Positions 1 through 9,400 of a stretch of 52,576 nt of DNA are shown here, one piece after another. Source of the stretch: CANNDT01 sp945876205. GTDB lineage: Bacteria; Acidobacteriota; Vicinamibacteria; Vicinamibacterales; UBA2999. Under the pieces are notes generated by a model. That model did no database searches, was not told the origin of the DNA, and saw nothing but the letters and a program-made list of their open reading frames with translations. Position 1 is the first letter of the stretch. Each line of letters opens with the position of its first letter. Location of the stretch: assembly GCA_947503365.1 (NCBI GenBank), contig CANNDT010000021.1, positions 1 to 52,576 on the forward strand. The letters are read 5' to 3'. The translations under genes were made by a program, and so were the position numbers.

Positions 1-1
1 C

Positions 2-292
2 GAATGGGAGCCGATCGGCGGTCGAGGGGCGCAGGGAGGTCCTTTGAAGGTCACGACCACCAACATGACCGGCGGATGGGTGCGGAAGAACGGCGTTCCG
101 TACAGCGAGAACGCTGTGCTGACCGAGTACTACGACCGCTTTACCGGACCGGGCGGGGAGGATTGGGTCAACGTCACGACGATCGTCGACGACCCGAGAT
201 ATTTCACGACGCCGTTTGTGACGAGCACGCACTTCAAGAAGGAGCCCGACGGCTCGAAGTGGAACCCGGCGCCCTGCCGGAATGTTTCCTGA
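2..292 (+). CDS. C-terminal part of a probable secreted hypothetical protein (5' truncated by window)
   Basis: The frame is open from the window edge to a TGA at 290-292, giving the last 96 residues. It contains GGWVRKNGVPYSENAVLTEY, then VDDPRYFTTPF and a C-terminal SKWNPAPC segment. I associate this pattern (a 'GxPHSE...ERF' block followed by a 'DPxxYTxPW' block) with large uncharacterised secreted proteins common in Acidobacteriota. No catalytic function can be assigned. The start lies outside the window. It converges on the FKBP gene with a 13-base gap and no clear terminator. Confidence 0.6.
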   Translation, partial: EWEPIGGRGAQGGPLKVTTTNMTGGWVRKNGVPYSENAVLTEYYDRFTGPGGEDWVNVTTIVDDPRYFTTPFVTSTHFKKEPDGSKWNPAPCRNVS

Positions 293-305
293 GCCCGAAT
301 CTTCC

Positions 306-1151
306 CTATCGCTTGATTTCGATGAGATCGATGTCGAACACGAGCATGCCCTTGGGCGAGCCAGCCTCGCCCTTGTAGGCAAGGCTCTCGGGCACCCAGA
401 AGCGGGTGCGTTCCCCTTCGACCATCATCGTGACGCCTTCGGTCCAGCCCTTGATCACCTGATCGAGCTGCATGATGGTCGGCTGCCCGCGTGTGATCGA
501 GCTGTCGAACATCTTGCCGTCGGTCGTCCAGCCCGTGTAGTGCACCGACACGCGATCCCACGCCTGCGGCTTGCGCACGCCGGTGCCCGGCTTCAACACC
601 TTGTAGAGGAGCCCTGATGCCGTGCGCTTCGCGTCGTCCGGCGGCTCCTTCACGTCGGGCGGCGGAATCGTCGGCGACGGCCGCACGTCGATCAGTTGAA
701 TGTCGAAGACGATCATGCCCTTGGCACGTCCGGCCTGACCCGCGTAGGCGAGCGGCTCCGGAAGCCAGCATCGGCGGGTCTCGCCGACCGTCATCAACTG
801 CACGCATTCACGCCAGCCGAGCAGCGATCGGTTCAACGGAAACATCGACGGCGTCCCGCGGGCGAACGAGCTGTCCACCATGTTTCCGTCCGTCGTCCAG
901 CCGGTGTAGTGCACGGTCACGATGTCGGTCAGGACAGCCTTCTCGGCGCCGGCGCCCGGCGTGATGAGCCTGGATGCGAGACCGGACGGCCGTTTGTCGG
1001 CGTCCGACGGCGGCGCGGAGACATCAGGTGGCGCCGGCGGGACGGGGACTCTGGCCTGGGCGATCACGGTCCGGCTAACGCCGGACACTACGTACGCCGT
1101 CGGAACGACGATGCCGACCAGAATCAGCGCGGGTATCAAATTGCGGCGCAT
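306..1151 (-). CDS. FKBP-type peptidyl-prolyl isomerase with two tandem FKBP domains
   Basis: 281 aa. An N-terminal hydrophobic segment (about residues 4-32) with charged MRRN in front suggests export or a membrane anchor. Two FKBP domains follow, at about 55-155 and 180-281. Each has the hallmark VHYTGWTTDG, a DSS motif, the GW core (LLGWRE; IKGWTE) and a closing 'KGMxVFDIxLI' strand. The second copy keeps the usual FWVPESLAY active-site strand; the first has CWLPEPLAY. Expected role: cis-trans isomerisation of prolyl bonds in the periplasm, as a folding helper. Its ATG shares one base with the sucB stop (TGATG), so it is translationally coupled as third gene of sucA-sucB-FKBP; why a foldase sits there is unknown. 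Confidence 0.9.
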   Translation of the reverse strand: MRRNLIPALILVGIVVPTAYVVSGVSRTVIAQARVPVPPAPPDVSAPPSDADKRPSGLASRLITPGAGAEKAVLTDIVTVHYTGWTTDGNMVDSSFARGTPSMFPLNRSLLGWRECVQLMTVGETRRCWLPEPLAYAGQAGRAKGMIVFDIQLIDVRPSPTIPPPDVKEPPDDAKRTASGLLYKVLKPGTGVRKPQAWDRVSVHYTGWTTDGKMFDSSITRGQPTIMQLDQVIKGWTEGVTMMVEGERTRFWVPESLAYKGEAGSPKGMLVFDIDLIEIKR

Positions 1152-2371
1152 CAGCTCTCCAGCATGAGGTATCCGGGATCCTCGATGTAATTCTTCAGCT
1201 TCACCAGAAACTGCACGGCCTCGCGGCCGTCCACGATTCGGTGATCGTACGTCAGGGCGAGATACATCATCGGCCTGATGACGACCTGGCCATCCACCGG
1301 AACCGCCCGATCCTGGATCTTGTGAAGGCCGAGAATCCCCACCTGAGGTGGATTGAGAATCGGCGTGCTGAGCAGCGACCCGAACACGCCACCGTTCGTG
1401 ATCGTGAACGTGCCACCCGTCAGGTCGGCCAGAGTGAGCGTACCGTCGCCGGCGCGCTTGGCAAAATCCCGGACTGCGAGCTCGATCTGCGCGAACGACA
1501 TCGTGTCGGCGTCGCGCAGCACCGGAACGACAAGCCCGCCTTCGGCGCCGACCGCCACGCCGATGTCGTAGTAATGCTTCAGGACGATCTCTTCGCCCTG
1601 GATTTCGGCGTTGATCTGCGGAAATTCTCGTAGCGCCGCCACGGAGGCCTTGACGAAGAACGACGAGATGCCCAGGCCGACGCCGTACTGCTTCTGAAAC
1701 CCTTCCTTGTGGCGCGCGCGCAGGCCCATGAGAGCCGTCATGTCGACTTCATTGAAGGTCGTCAGCATCGCAGCCGTGCGCTGCGCCTCGACGAGCCGGC
1801 GCGCGATCGTCAGCCGGCGCTTGGACATGCGGACGCGTTCCTCGGTGCGATCTCCCGCTCCGCGCGTTGGTGCGATCTTGGCTTCGCTTGTCGGTGCGAT
1901 CTTGCTCTCGGTGGTCGGTGCGACTTTGGCTTCGCTGGCGGGTGCGGCTGGGGCGATCGCGCCCTGGACGTCCTGCTTGGTCACTCGTCCGGCTGACCCG
2001 GAACCCTGCAGAGCGCCCAGGTTGACGTCGTGGTCCTTGGCCATTCGGCGGGCGGTTGGCGTGGCGCGGGTCTCGTCCGGCGCTGGTACCGCTGGTGGCG
2101 CAGCCTCGGCTTTAGGATCGGGCTTCGGCCCAGCGGCGCCATCTTCAACGACGGCCAGCAGGTCGCCGACTTTGACGTCCTCGCCTTCCCTGGCCTTGAT
2201 GCTGGTGATCACGCCACCGTGATCGGCGCCGACCTCGAGGTCGATCTTCTCGGTTTCGAGCTCGACGACAGGCTCGCCGGTCTCGACGCGGTCGCCTTCT
2301 TTCTTCAGCCATCGCGCCACGCGCGCTTCGACCACCGATTCACCGAGCTGCGGGACAACGATGTTCGACAT
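1151..2371 (-). CDS. sucB: dihydrolipoyllysine succinyltransferase, E2 of 2-oxoglutarate dehydrogenase
   Basis: 406 aa, usual E2o length. Order: lipoyl domain (residues 1-75, lipoyl Lys42 in ETEKIDLEV), linker, peripheral subunit-binding domain (about 105-140, TPTARRMAKDHDVNLGALQG), a second Ala/Pro linker, and the catalytic domain with YDHRIVDGREAVQF (active-site His and Asp) near the C-terminus. It transfers succinyl from lipoyl to CoA in the TCA cycle. It lies 4 bases downstream of sucA, and its stop overlaps the FKBP start. The second linker holds a three-fold 24-nt tandem repeat. Adjacency to sucA separates it from the other E2 at 22.0 kb. Confidence 0.95.
   Translation of the reverse strand: MSNIVVPQLGESVVEARVARWLKKEGDRVETGEPVVELETEKIDLEVGADHGGVITSIKAREGEDVKVGDLLAVVEDGAAGPKPDPKAEAAPPAVPAPDETRATPTARRMAKDHDVNLGALQGSGSAGRVTKQDVQGAIAPAAPASEAKVAPTTESKIAPTSEAKIAPTRGAGDRTEERVRMSKRRLTIARRLVEAQRTAAMLTTFNEVDMTALMGLRARHKEGFQKQYGVGLGISSFFVKASVAALREFPQINAEIQGEEIVLKHYYDIGVAVGAEGGLVVPVLRDADTMSFAQIELAVRDFAKRAGDGTLTLADLTGGTFTITNGGVFGSLLSTPILNPPQVGILGLHKIQDRAVPVDGQVVIRPMMYLALTYDHRIVDGREAVQFLVKLKNYIEDPGYLMLES
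1867..1938 (-). repeat. three 24-nt tandem repeats in the sucB linker
   Basis: Three consecutive 24-base units (starting at 1867, 1891 and 1915) each begin GGTGCGA on the plus strand. On the coding strand they encode an eight-residue unit of the type (S/T)E(A/S)K(I/V)APT. A fourth, decayed unit follows. Length variation here would only change the flexible linker. Confidence 0.75.
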
Positions 2372-2375
2372 AGCG

Positions 2376-5183
2376 TTAATTTAGACTGCGCACTTGCTTG
2401 GACAGGACCATCGATGGCTCGGGCGCCGGGCGATTGAGATCGAAGGCCTGTTCGATCAGGATCTTCTGATTGAGTTGGTGCCACGCCGCCGAGCCTTCCG
2501 ATGGGCTCGAGCTGCGCGCACGGCCGACATAGCGCAGCGGGCAGCGTCCTTCGATCAGTTCCTCGAGCACGGGCCGCGCAAACTCCCAGGCGCCCATGTT
2601 CTCAGGCTCTTCCTGCAACCATACGACGTCGCGAAGGTTCGGATAGCCGTCCAGCACCTCGCGAAGAGCCGCATCGGGAAATGGATAGAGCTGCTCGACG
2701 CGGCATATCGCGACGTCGGTCGCCGCGGCACGCCGCTCCGAGCTGATCAGGTCGACGAAGACTTTGCCGCTGCACAGCACGACGCGCGCGATGCCGTTCG
2801 CGTGCGTGCGGGCCTCCTGATCGTCGATGACGGAATGGAAGCGTCCTTCGGCCAGCTCGATCGGCATCGACGCGACTGCGGGATGGCGCAGAAGGCTCTT
2901 GGGTGTGAGGATGAATAGCGGCAGCGCATCCGATTCGAGCAGCGCCGCCTGGCGCCGCAGCACGTGGAAATACTGCGCCGCGGTGGTGCAGTTGACCAGG
3001 CGCAGGTTGATGTCGGCGGCCGCCTGCAGGACTCGCTCGGGCCGGGCGCTCGAGTGCTCGGGGCCCTGGCCCTCGTACCCGTGCGGCAGGAGGAACACCA
3101 GCGACGGCTTCAGTCCCCACTTCGCGCGGGCGGAGGTCACGAACTGGTCCAGGATGATCTGGGCGCCGTTGATGAAGTCGCCATACTGCGCTTCCCAGAG
3201 CACCAGCCAGCCGGGCTCCTGGACGTTGAAGCCAAACTCGAATCCAATCGTCGCGTTTTCCGCCAGCGGGCTGTTGTGAATCTCAAAAGCCGCCTTCGCC
3301 TGCGGAAACTGCTGCAGGGGGATCAATTGCGTGCCCGTCATCACGTCGTGGAAGACCGCATGCCGATGGCTGAAGGTGCCGCGCTCGACATCCTCGCCGG
3401 TCAGGCGTACGGGCGTCCCATCCGCGAGAATCGTGGCGAAGGCGAGCTCCTCGGCGGTTGCCCAGTCGATGCTGCGCTTCTCCGGCTCGGCGAGGGCGTT
3501 GCGTCGCTTCTCCCGTCCGCGCTCCAGCTTCTTGTGAAACGTGAAGCCTTCCGGACGAATCAGCAGGGCTTGATTGATCTCGCGGAGACGTTCAAGAGGT
3601 ACGCCGGTCTGCGTGCGCGCGGCCATGCCTGCCGGCACCGGCTCGGGTATGGGCGCCACGAAGTCTTCTTCCGGCTTGAGCGATTCGAGCGCCTTCTCGA
3701 GCACGGCGAAATGCTGCTTCACGACCTCTTCCGCGCGTCCGGGGGGGAGATTCCCGGCTTGTTCTTGCGCCCGCGCAAACAGCTCGCGCACTGTCGGATG
3801 GCTGGTCACCTTCTTGTAGATGACGGGTTGCGTGAACGCCGGTTCGTCGCCTTCGTTGTGGCCATACCGCCGGTAGCCGACGAGATCGATCAGGAAGTCG
3901 AGACGAAAGCGCGCGCGGTATTCCCACGCGAGCCGCGCGGCCTCGAGGCATGCCACTGGATCATCCGCGTTCACGTGGACGATCGGAATCTTGAATCCGC
4001 GCGCCAGTCCGCTCGCGTAGCTCGTGCTGTAGGACTCGGCGGGCGTCGCCGTGAACCCGAGCTGATTGTTGGCGATGATGTGCACGGTGCCGCCGGTCTC
4101 GTAGCCCGAGAGCCTCGAGAGGTTGAGCGTCTCGGCGACGATGCCCTGGCCGGGAAACGCGGCATCGCCATGCATGAGAATCGGCAGCGTGATGCCGCCG
4201 TCGAACTCCGGTGGGCCAGGTCGATCGGCATGAGTGCCCGCCGCTCGCGCCATACCCTCGACGACGGGGTTGACCGCCTCGAGATGGCTGGGGTTCGGGG
4301 CCATGGTGACGAACATCTGTCCGCGCGGCGTCGCCGTGCGCGCGCCCGAGTGATACTTCACGTCGCCCATCCAGCCGAGGTCCAGCCGCAGCGTGTGCGC
4401 GTTCACCGGATCCTTGAACTCGGCCAGGATCTGCGAGTACGGCTTGTCGAGAATGTGCGCGAGCACGTTGAGGCGGCCGCGGTGGGCCATGCCGATCAGC
4501 GTCTGCCGCACGCCCTGTTCGGCGGCGCCGCAGATGATCTCGTCGAGCACCGGCACGAGCATGTCGAGCCCTTCGACCGAGAAGCGCGTCTTGCCCGGAA
4601 AGATCCGATGGAGAAACTGCTCGAAGACCTCGACCTGCGTCAGGCGATCGAGGAGCGCCTCGGCGCTCGGCGCGTCCATCAGCGGGAGATAGCGTCCAGA
4701 CTCGGCGGCGTGTCGCAGCCAGATGCGTTCCTCGGGGACGAACACCTGCGCGAAGTCGAAGCCCGTGGTCGAGCAGTAGACGCGCCTCAGCCGTTCGACC
4801 GCCTCGAGCGCGTTGGCGGACCGCTCCGCAACAGGTCCGCCGACGAGCGACGCCGGAAGCCGGCGCAAATCGTCGTCCGTGATGCCGTGGGCCTCGGGCA
4901 GGAGCGACGGATCACCAGGGGGCTCCGAGCCCAGCGGGTCGATTTGCGCGGCAAGGTGTCCGTAGCGGCGGATGCATTCGACGAGATTGGCCGCGCCGAC
5001 GATCTTCTGCACGCCAACCGCGGGCGCCTGCGCGGCGGGTCCCGGCGCGTCAGGCTCGGATGGGGTCCACGCCTCGAAGACCTTTCTCGTGGCAGGATCG
5101 ACGGAGTCGGGATTCTGCCGGTACCGGTCGTAAAGTTCGAACACGTACCCGGCATTTACTCCCGGGAACTGCTCAAGATTCAT
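2376..5183 (-). CDS. sucA: 2-oxoglutarate dehydrogenase E1 component
   Basis: 935 aa, the normal size for E1o. The N-terminal NAGYVFELYDRYRQNPDSVD is the E2-contact/entry region. Later come MAHRGRLNVL, the thiamine diphosphate region HGDAAFPGQGIVAETLNLS, NNQLGFT, RHAVFHD and LPHGYEGQGPEHSSARPER. It decarboxylates 2-oxoglutarate with ThDP and passes succinyl to the SucB lipoate. Its ATG at 5183 has no clear Shine-Dalgarno, but a TAGGAT hexamer ends nine bases upstream, so the message may be leaderless. It heads the sucA-sucB-FKBP operon and diverges from the HAD gene. Confidence 0.96.
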   Translation of the reverse strand: MNLEQFPGVNAGYVFELYDRYRQNPDSVDPATRKVFEAWTPSEPDAPGPAAQAPAVGVQKIVGAANLVECIRRYGHLAAQIDPLGSEPPGDPSLLPEAHGITDDDLRRLPASLVGGPVAERSANALEAVERLRRVYCSTTGFDFAQVFVPEERIWLRHAAESGRYLPLMDAPSAEALLDRLTQVEVFEQFLHRIFPGKTRFSVEGLDMLVPVLDEIICGAAEQGVRQTLIGMAHRGRLNVLAHILDKPYSQILAEFKDPVNAHTLRLDLGWMGDVKYHSGARTATPRGQMFVTMAPNPSHLEAVNPVVEGMARAAGTHADRPGPPEFDGGITLPILMHGDAAFPGQGIVAETLNLSRLSGYETGGTVHIIANNQLGFTATPAESYSTSYASGLARGFKIPIVHVNADDPVACLEAARLAWEYRARFRLDFLIDLVGYRRYGHNEGDEPAFTQPVIYKKVTSHPTVRELFARAQEQAGNLPPGRAEEVVKQHFAVLEKALESLKPEEDFVAPIPEPVPAGMAARTQTGVPLERLREINQALLIRPEGFTFHKKLERGREKRRNALAEPEKRSIDWATAEELAFATILADGTPVRLTGEDVERGTFSHRHAVFHDVMTGTQLIPLQQFPQAKAAFEIHNSPLAENATIGFEFGFNVQEPGWLVLWEAQYGDFINGAQIILDQFVTSARAKWGLKPSLVFLLPHGYEGQGPEHSSARPERVLQAAADINLRLVNCTTAAQYFHVLRRQAALLESDALPLFILTPKSLLRHPAVASMPIELAEGRFHSVIDDQEARTHANGIARVVLCSGKVFVDLISSERRAAATDVAICRVEQLYPFPDAALREVLDGYPNLRDVVWLQEEPENMGAWEFARPVLEELIEGRCPLRYVGRARSSSPSEGSAAWHQLNQKILIEQAFDLNRPAPEPSMVLSKQVRSLN

Positions 5184-5230
5184 AACCTTTCTATCCTACC
5201 CTACCGCATGAAACGAACAGGCGATCCGGC

Positions 5231-6055
5231 GTGATTCGATTGATTGGCATCGACGTTGACGGCACGCTTCTCGACAGCCAGGGGCTCATGCCCGCTGCCA
5301 ACCGGGACGCGATTCACGACGCCGTTGCTGCCGGGATCCACGTGGCCCTCTGCACCGGCCGCAGCTACCCCTTCGCGCGCCCGGTCGCGGATCCGCTTCC
5401 GGTGAGCATCACTCTCATCGTCAGTAACGGCGCCGTGGAGCGCGCCATGGATGGGTCGACGATGGCGCGGCGGCTGCTCGACAAGGAGGTCGCGCGCACG
5501 GTGCTGGAGGCGACACGGCCCTATCGCGACGCCGCGGCGGTCATCTTCGATCGCGATGTCGAGCGGCAGTTCATGTACGAGTCGATGGACTGGGAGCATC
5601 CCGGACGCAAACATTACTGGTCGCGCAACCAGTCCCTGCTCGCGCACGCGTCGCCGCTCGAGGACGCGTTGATCGAGGATCCGATCCAGGTCATGTTCAA
5701 CGGCGGTGCCGAGACGATGCGGGCGCTGTCAGAGAACCTGCTGCGCGATGCCGGTAGCGCGTTCGCGGTCTCTCTCACCGAGTACGTGCACCGCGATTTC
5801 TCGCTGGTCGACATCACGGCCCCCACGGCGACCAAGGGACGCGCCCTCGCCTGGCGCGCCGAACAACTGGGCCTGAGACGCGAAGAGGTCATGGCCGTCG
5901 GCGACAACTTCAACGATCTCGAAATGCTCGAATCCGCCGGCCTCCCCATCGTCATGGCCAACGCGGTCGAGGGCCTGAAAGGCCGGGGCTGGCACGTGAC
6001 GGGACATCACGACGAGGCAGGACTGGCGCAGGCGATCAGGCGATTCGCCCTTTGA
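5231..6055 (+). CDS. HAD superfamily Cof-type sugar-phosphate/nucleotide phosphatase
   Basis: 274 aa from a GTG start. Motif I is DVDGTLL at residues 8-14 (two catalytic Asp), motif II CTGRSYPFA, a Lys before the C2-type cap end (ATKGRALAW), and motif IV GDNFNDLEM with LPIVMANAVEG behind it. This is the Cof/YbiV-like layout of HAD IIB hydrolases, which remove phosphate from small metabolites; the substrate cannot be told. The GTG is chosen because the Asp motif follows within eight residues and no upstream start is in frame. Confidence 0.9.
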   Translation: MIRLIGIDVDGTLLDSQGLMPAANRDAIHDAVAAGIHVALCTGRSYPFARPVADPLPVSITLIVSNGAVERAMDGSTMARRLLDKEVARTVLEATRPYRDAAAVIFDRDVERQFMYESMDWEHPGRKHYWSRNQSLLAHASPLEDALIEDPIQVMFNGGAETMRALSENLLRDAGSAFAVSLTEYVHRDFSLVDITAPTATKGRALAWRAEQLGLRREEVMAVGDNFNDLEMLESAGLPIVMANAVEGLKGRGWHVTGHHDEAGLAQAIRRFAL

Positions 6056-6084
6056 TTCGACACGCCTCACGCTCTCCCACTCTT

Positions 6085-6115
6085 CACGGCACACCGAGGC
6101 ACCGAGGCACCGAGG
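6085..6115 (+). repeat. left 31-bp inverted repeat of the GxxExxY unit (CACCGAGG octamers)
   Basis: CACGGCA followed by three CACCGAGG octamers. It matches the reverse complement of 6495-6525 at 28 of 31 positions, and 52386-52416 in direct orientation at 29 of 31. It ends one base before the GxxExxY stop codon (6117-6119). Confidence 0.85.
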
Positions 6116-6116
6116 T

Positions 6117-6488
6117 CTAAATAGACAGACGTCTCACGCTTGTTCGCAACACCGCGCTGTTGAAGTTGATCAATAGACCGACCGGTATTCTCAGAATGCG
6201 CATGTAGGCGAGTACTTGGGCTTGATGTACGTCATTGAGAGATTCCACGCTCTTCACCTCTACGACGACCTTCTCGGCCACGACGAGATCGGGGCGATGT
6301 TCACCAATCAGTTGGCCCTTGTAGAGAACAGGAACACCGATTTGGCGTGTGTAGTCGAGCGGGATGGCCTTCAACTCGATACAAAGTGCTTCCTCGTAGG
6401 TGCTTTCATGTAAGCCCGGGCCAAGGTGCCGGTGCACCTCGATGGCGCACCCGATGATGGAGTGGGTGAGAGGGTCGTGTTCGTACAT
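6117..6488 (-). CDS. GxxExxY family protein (PDDEXK-like nuclease fold)
   Basis: 123 aa. It carries the naming motif: GPGLHESTYEEAL supplies G-x-x-E-x-x-Y. The PD-(D/E)xK-like core follows as HRPDLVVAEKVVVEVKS, with Asp in RPDLVV and E-x-K in VEVKS. The fold belongs to PDDEXK_3 (PF13366); activity and target are unknown. Its ATG is one base after the methylase stop. An AGAGG inside the flanking repeat sits at Shine-Dalgarno distance, so the repeat seems to supply the ribosome binding site. The gene is closely bracketed by the two inverted repeats. Confidence 0.88.
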   Translation of the reverse strand: MYEHDPLTHSIIGCAIEVHRHLGPGLHESTYEEALCIELKAIPLDYTRQIGVPVLYKGQLIGEHRPDLVVAEKVVVEVKSVESLNDVHQAQVLAYMRILRIPVGLLINFNSAVLRTSVRRLSI

Positions 6489-6489
6489 T

Positions 6490-9400
6490 TCAGGCCTCTG
6501 TGCCTCGGCGCCTCGGTGTGTCGTGGGAGTGCAGTCGAGTGAAGTAGGTGAGGGCAGCGGACCTGATCTCCTCAGGGATCAGCGGGAACGTCGCCAGGAT
6601 GTGTTTGAAATCTTCTTTGTTGATTCCGAAGAGCCGGGCGGTGCGAGCCTGGAGTTCGGCGTATTCGGGACGTTGCTCGGCCGGATCTGGGCTGTGGGCG
6701 AGCGTACGGGAGAGGTGGGCCAGGCGAGTGAAGTCCGGGTCGAGTGGATTCACGACAGGGATCGGCAGGCGCGCGACCAAGGCGACGGTGACGTGGGTGT
6801 TGACCCGCAGGCGAATGAGATAGTTCGCCACGAAGCTGTTCAGCAGCGCGCAGAGGACATGCTGCGACGCTGAAGGCAGCGGCGTCTTCAGGCAGAAGAG
6901 CGTGTGGGTGGTGACGACGCGGGCGGGGAGGACGGCGGCGATCAGGGTGAGGCGATTGGTGGCGCTGGCGATGTCGCGATACGCGAGGCGGGTGCGCCGC
7001 GGTACGCGCGTGGCCGTATCGGCAGGAAGCTCGTAGCGCGACCGGTTCGGGAATGTGCGGAACGGATCGATCTGCTTGCCCTCGACCACGGGGCGCGCGT
7101 CGGGCGATCCGCTGAACGGCACGAACGTCGCCAGGTCGTCGCTGGCGTTGAGCTCGCGGCCGAACTGCACGTTCCATCCCGTGTCGGAACCGAGCCACGG
7201 AAACCGCGCGGTGACTCCTTCGACGATACGGAGATCCTGCTCGGTGACGAACTCGGGAATTCCAAGATCGTCCTCGCCGGAGACGCGGGCAAGGAGCCGC
7301 CGCGTCAGCATCAGTGGAGGGCTCCGATGCTCGAAGGCATCGAGATCGTCGGTGCGGGTGATGCCGAACCGGCAGGCGATCGCGGTCGTTGGCCGGCCCT
7401 TCGTACAGGTCACCAGCGCAAAGCGCGAGCTGCGATGAATCGGAAAGATGCCGCTCCGGTTGTCGAGCCCGGTCACGCTGTCAACATCGGCGCGATCGAA
7501 GAGGTGGCGCCTCAGCGCCCCCGCGCCGGTGTCGGTGACGCAGCCTGAGGGGAGGACGAGGCCTATCCGTCCGCCGGGTCGGGTCAGCTGGAGTGCGCGT
7601 TCGACGAACAACTGATATCGGTTCGCATGCGCGCGGCTCTCGACGCGGTAGATACCGGCCTCGCGGACGAAGTCGGTGAGCCGGCGTGCTTGGTCTTTGC
7701 GGCCTGCCCGAATGTCACCGTCGCCGGCGTCCCCCCGCACCATGTCCCACGGCGGGTTGCCGACGATAGCGTCGAAGCCGCCGTCCGGAAGGAGCCGGCC
7801 TCGCGCGTCGCAGAAGACCTCCGGAAACGCCGCTGTCCAGTGGAGAAAGCGATGCCGTTCGGCCAGTGCGTCCGCGTGTCCAAGCAGATGCTCGGTGACG
7901 CGGCTGGGCAGGGCCGAGCGGCCGTGCAGCAATCGATCGCAGAGGTCACCAAACGCCGCCGCGTCTGGTGGTGAATCGTTCTCCCAGAACCACCCGGCGC
8001 ACCAGAGGTCGAGCACACGCGAGAGACGACCGAGCGGAGACCGGCGCGCCTGCAGCGCGGCGAGCGCTTCTTCCTTGCCTCGTACGATGGCCGCCGAATC
8101 ATCCGGCGTGACGGCGAATGCCAGGCGCGTGCGGACCGCGTGTTCGAGCGCTGGCGCCAGGTCGGCCTGCTCGAACAGCGGCAGCGCTTGTTGCCGTCGC
8201 GATGCCTTTTTCCCTCTCGTCGGCTGGCGCCGCACATCGTCTGGAGACGCGCCGACGAGGCTGTCGCCGGTGACGAGATGGTGGTCGAGAAATGTGAGCG
8301 GCTTGTCTGCCGCCAGGGACACAAGCCACAGCGAGAGCCGCGCGAGCTGAACGGCCATCGGATTGAGATCCGCCCCGAACAGGCAGCGCTGGGCAATGTC
8401 GCGGCGCAGCGCGGCGCGGTCGGCGGAGGTGACGTCGCCGGGGTGCCAGCGCCCTTCGCGGATCAGCGCCTCTTCCATCGCACCGGAGAGGTACCGACAC
8501 GCGCCCACGAGGAAGGCTCCGCTGCCCATGGCGAGATCGAGCACGCGAAGGCGGAGGATGTCGTCGGAGCTGCGCCCGCGGATGAGCGGCTCGAGGGTCT
8601 GCCGCACGAGATACGCCGTCACGGCGCGCGGCGTGTAGAACGTGCCGGTCGACTTTCGAATGTCCCTGGTCCGATCGAGGCCGCCGCGGTTCGGCTGGTA
8701 CTCGAGCACGTGTTCATAGACGGCGCCGAGCTGTTCAACGTCGAGGTCGCGATACGCAATCCGCTCGCGTCCCCCGCTGCGAGGCGCGGTCGTGCTGACC
8801 GCCATGATCGCGCCGCCCATCACGTCGTCGGCGATGCGCGCACGATCGAACGCGGCCGAGTGCGCCGGCGAGAACAGACGCCCGTTGAAGGCCGTGACCT
8901 TGAGCTCGCCCGCCGCACATCCCGCGTGCGCCAGGCGCGAGATCGCGACCAGCGCGTGCCAGATGCCGCGATAGGAGCGCCCCTCGAGCAGAGTGCTCAC
9001 GATCACGTCGAGGCTGTAGCGATCGCGGTAGACCGGGTGCCACATCGGCACGAGGGCTCGAGCCTCCGCGAACAGCAGGAAGAGCACGCGATACAGAATC
9101 GTCAGCGACTGCTGATAGACATCGGCTTCGTTCGCGCGCCGGGAAGATAACGCCCGGAACAACCGTTCAAGCGCTTCAAGCACTCCACGTCCCAGCGCGC
9201 GACAGACGACCGCGCCGTGATCGGCCGAGAGCGCCACGGCTCGGTCCAGCACCGGCGGAGACAGCGACAGCGATTCTGCCCGCGCCACGCTCCACAGGAG
9301 CGTCCGCGCCTCGGGTTCACGCGCGATCAGTGCGAGGTCGAACTCGACGTACGCGCGCGACCAGGTGCGCTGGGCGTCGACGATTCGCAGGGCGGTGCCG

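Noticed and set aside
2964..5234. 756-codon plus-strand frame opposite sucA
   Set aside because: Antisense shadow of a highly conserved gene; no motifs and shadow-type Arg/His composition.
6092..6115. CACCGAGG repeats as a CRISPR array
   Set aside because: Units are contiguous 8-mers with no spacers and no cas genes in the window.
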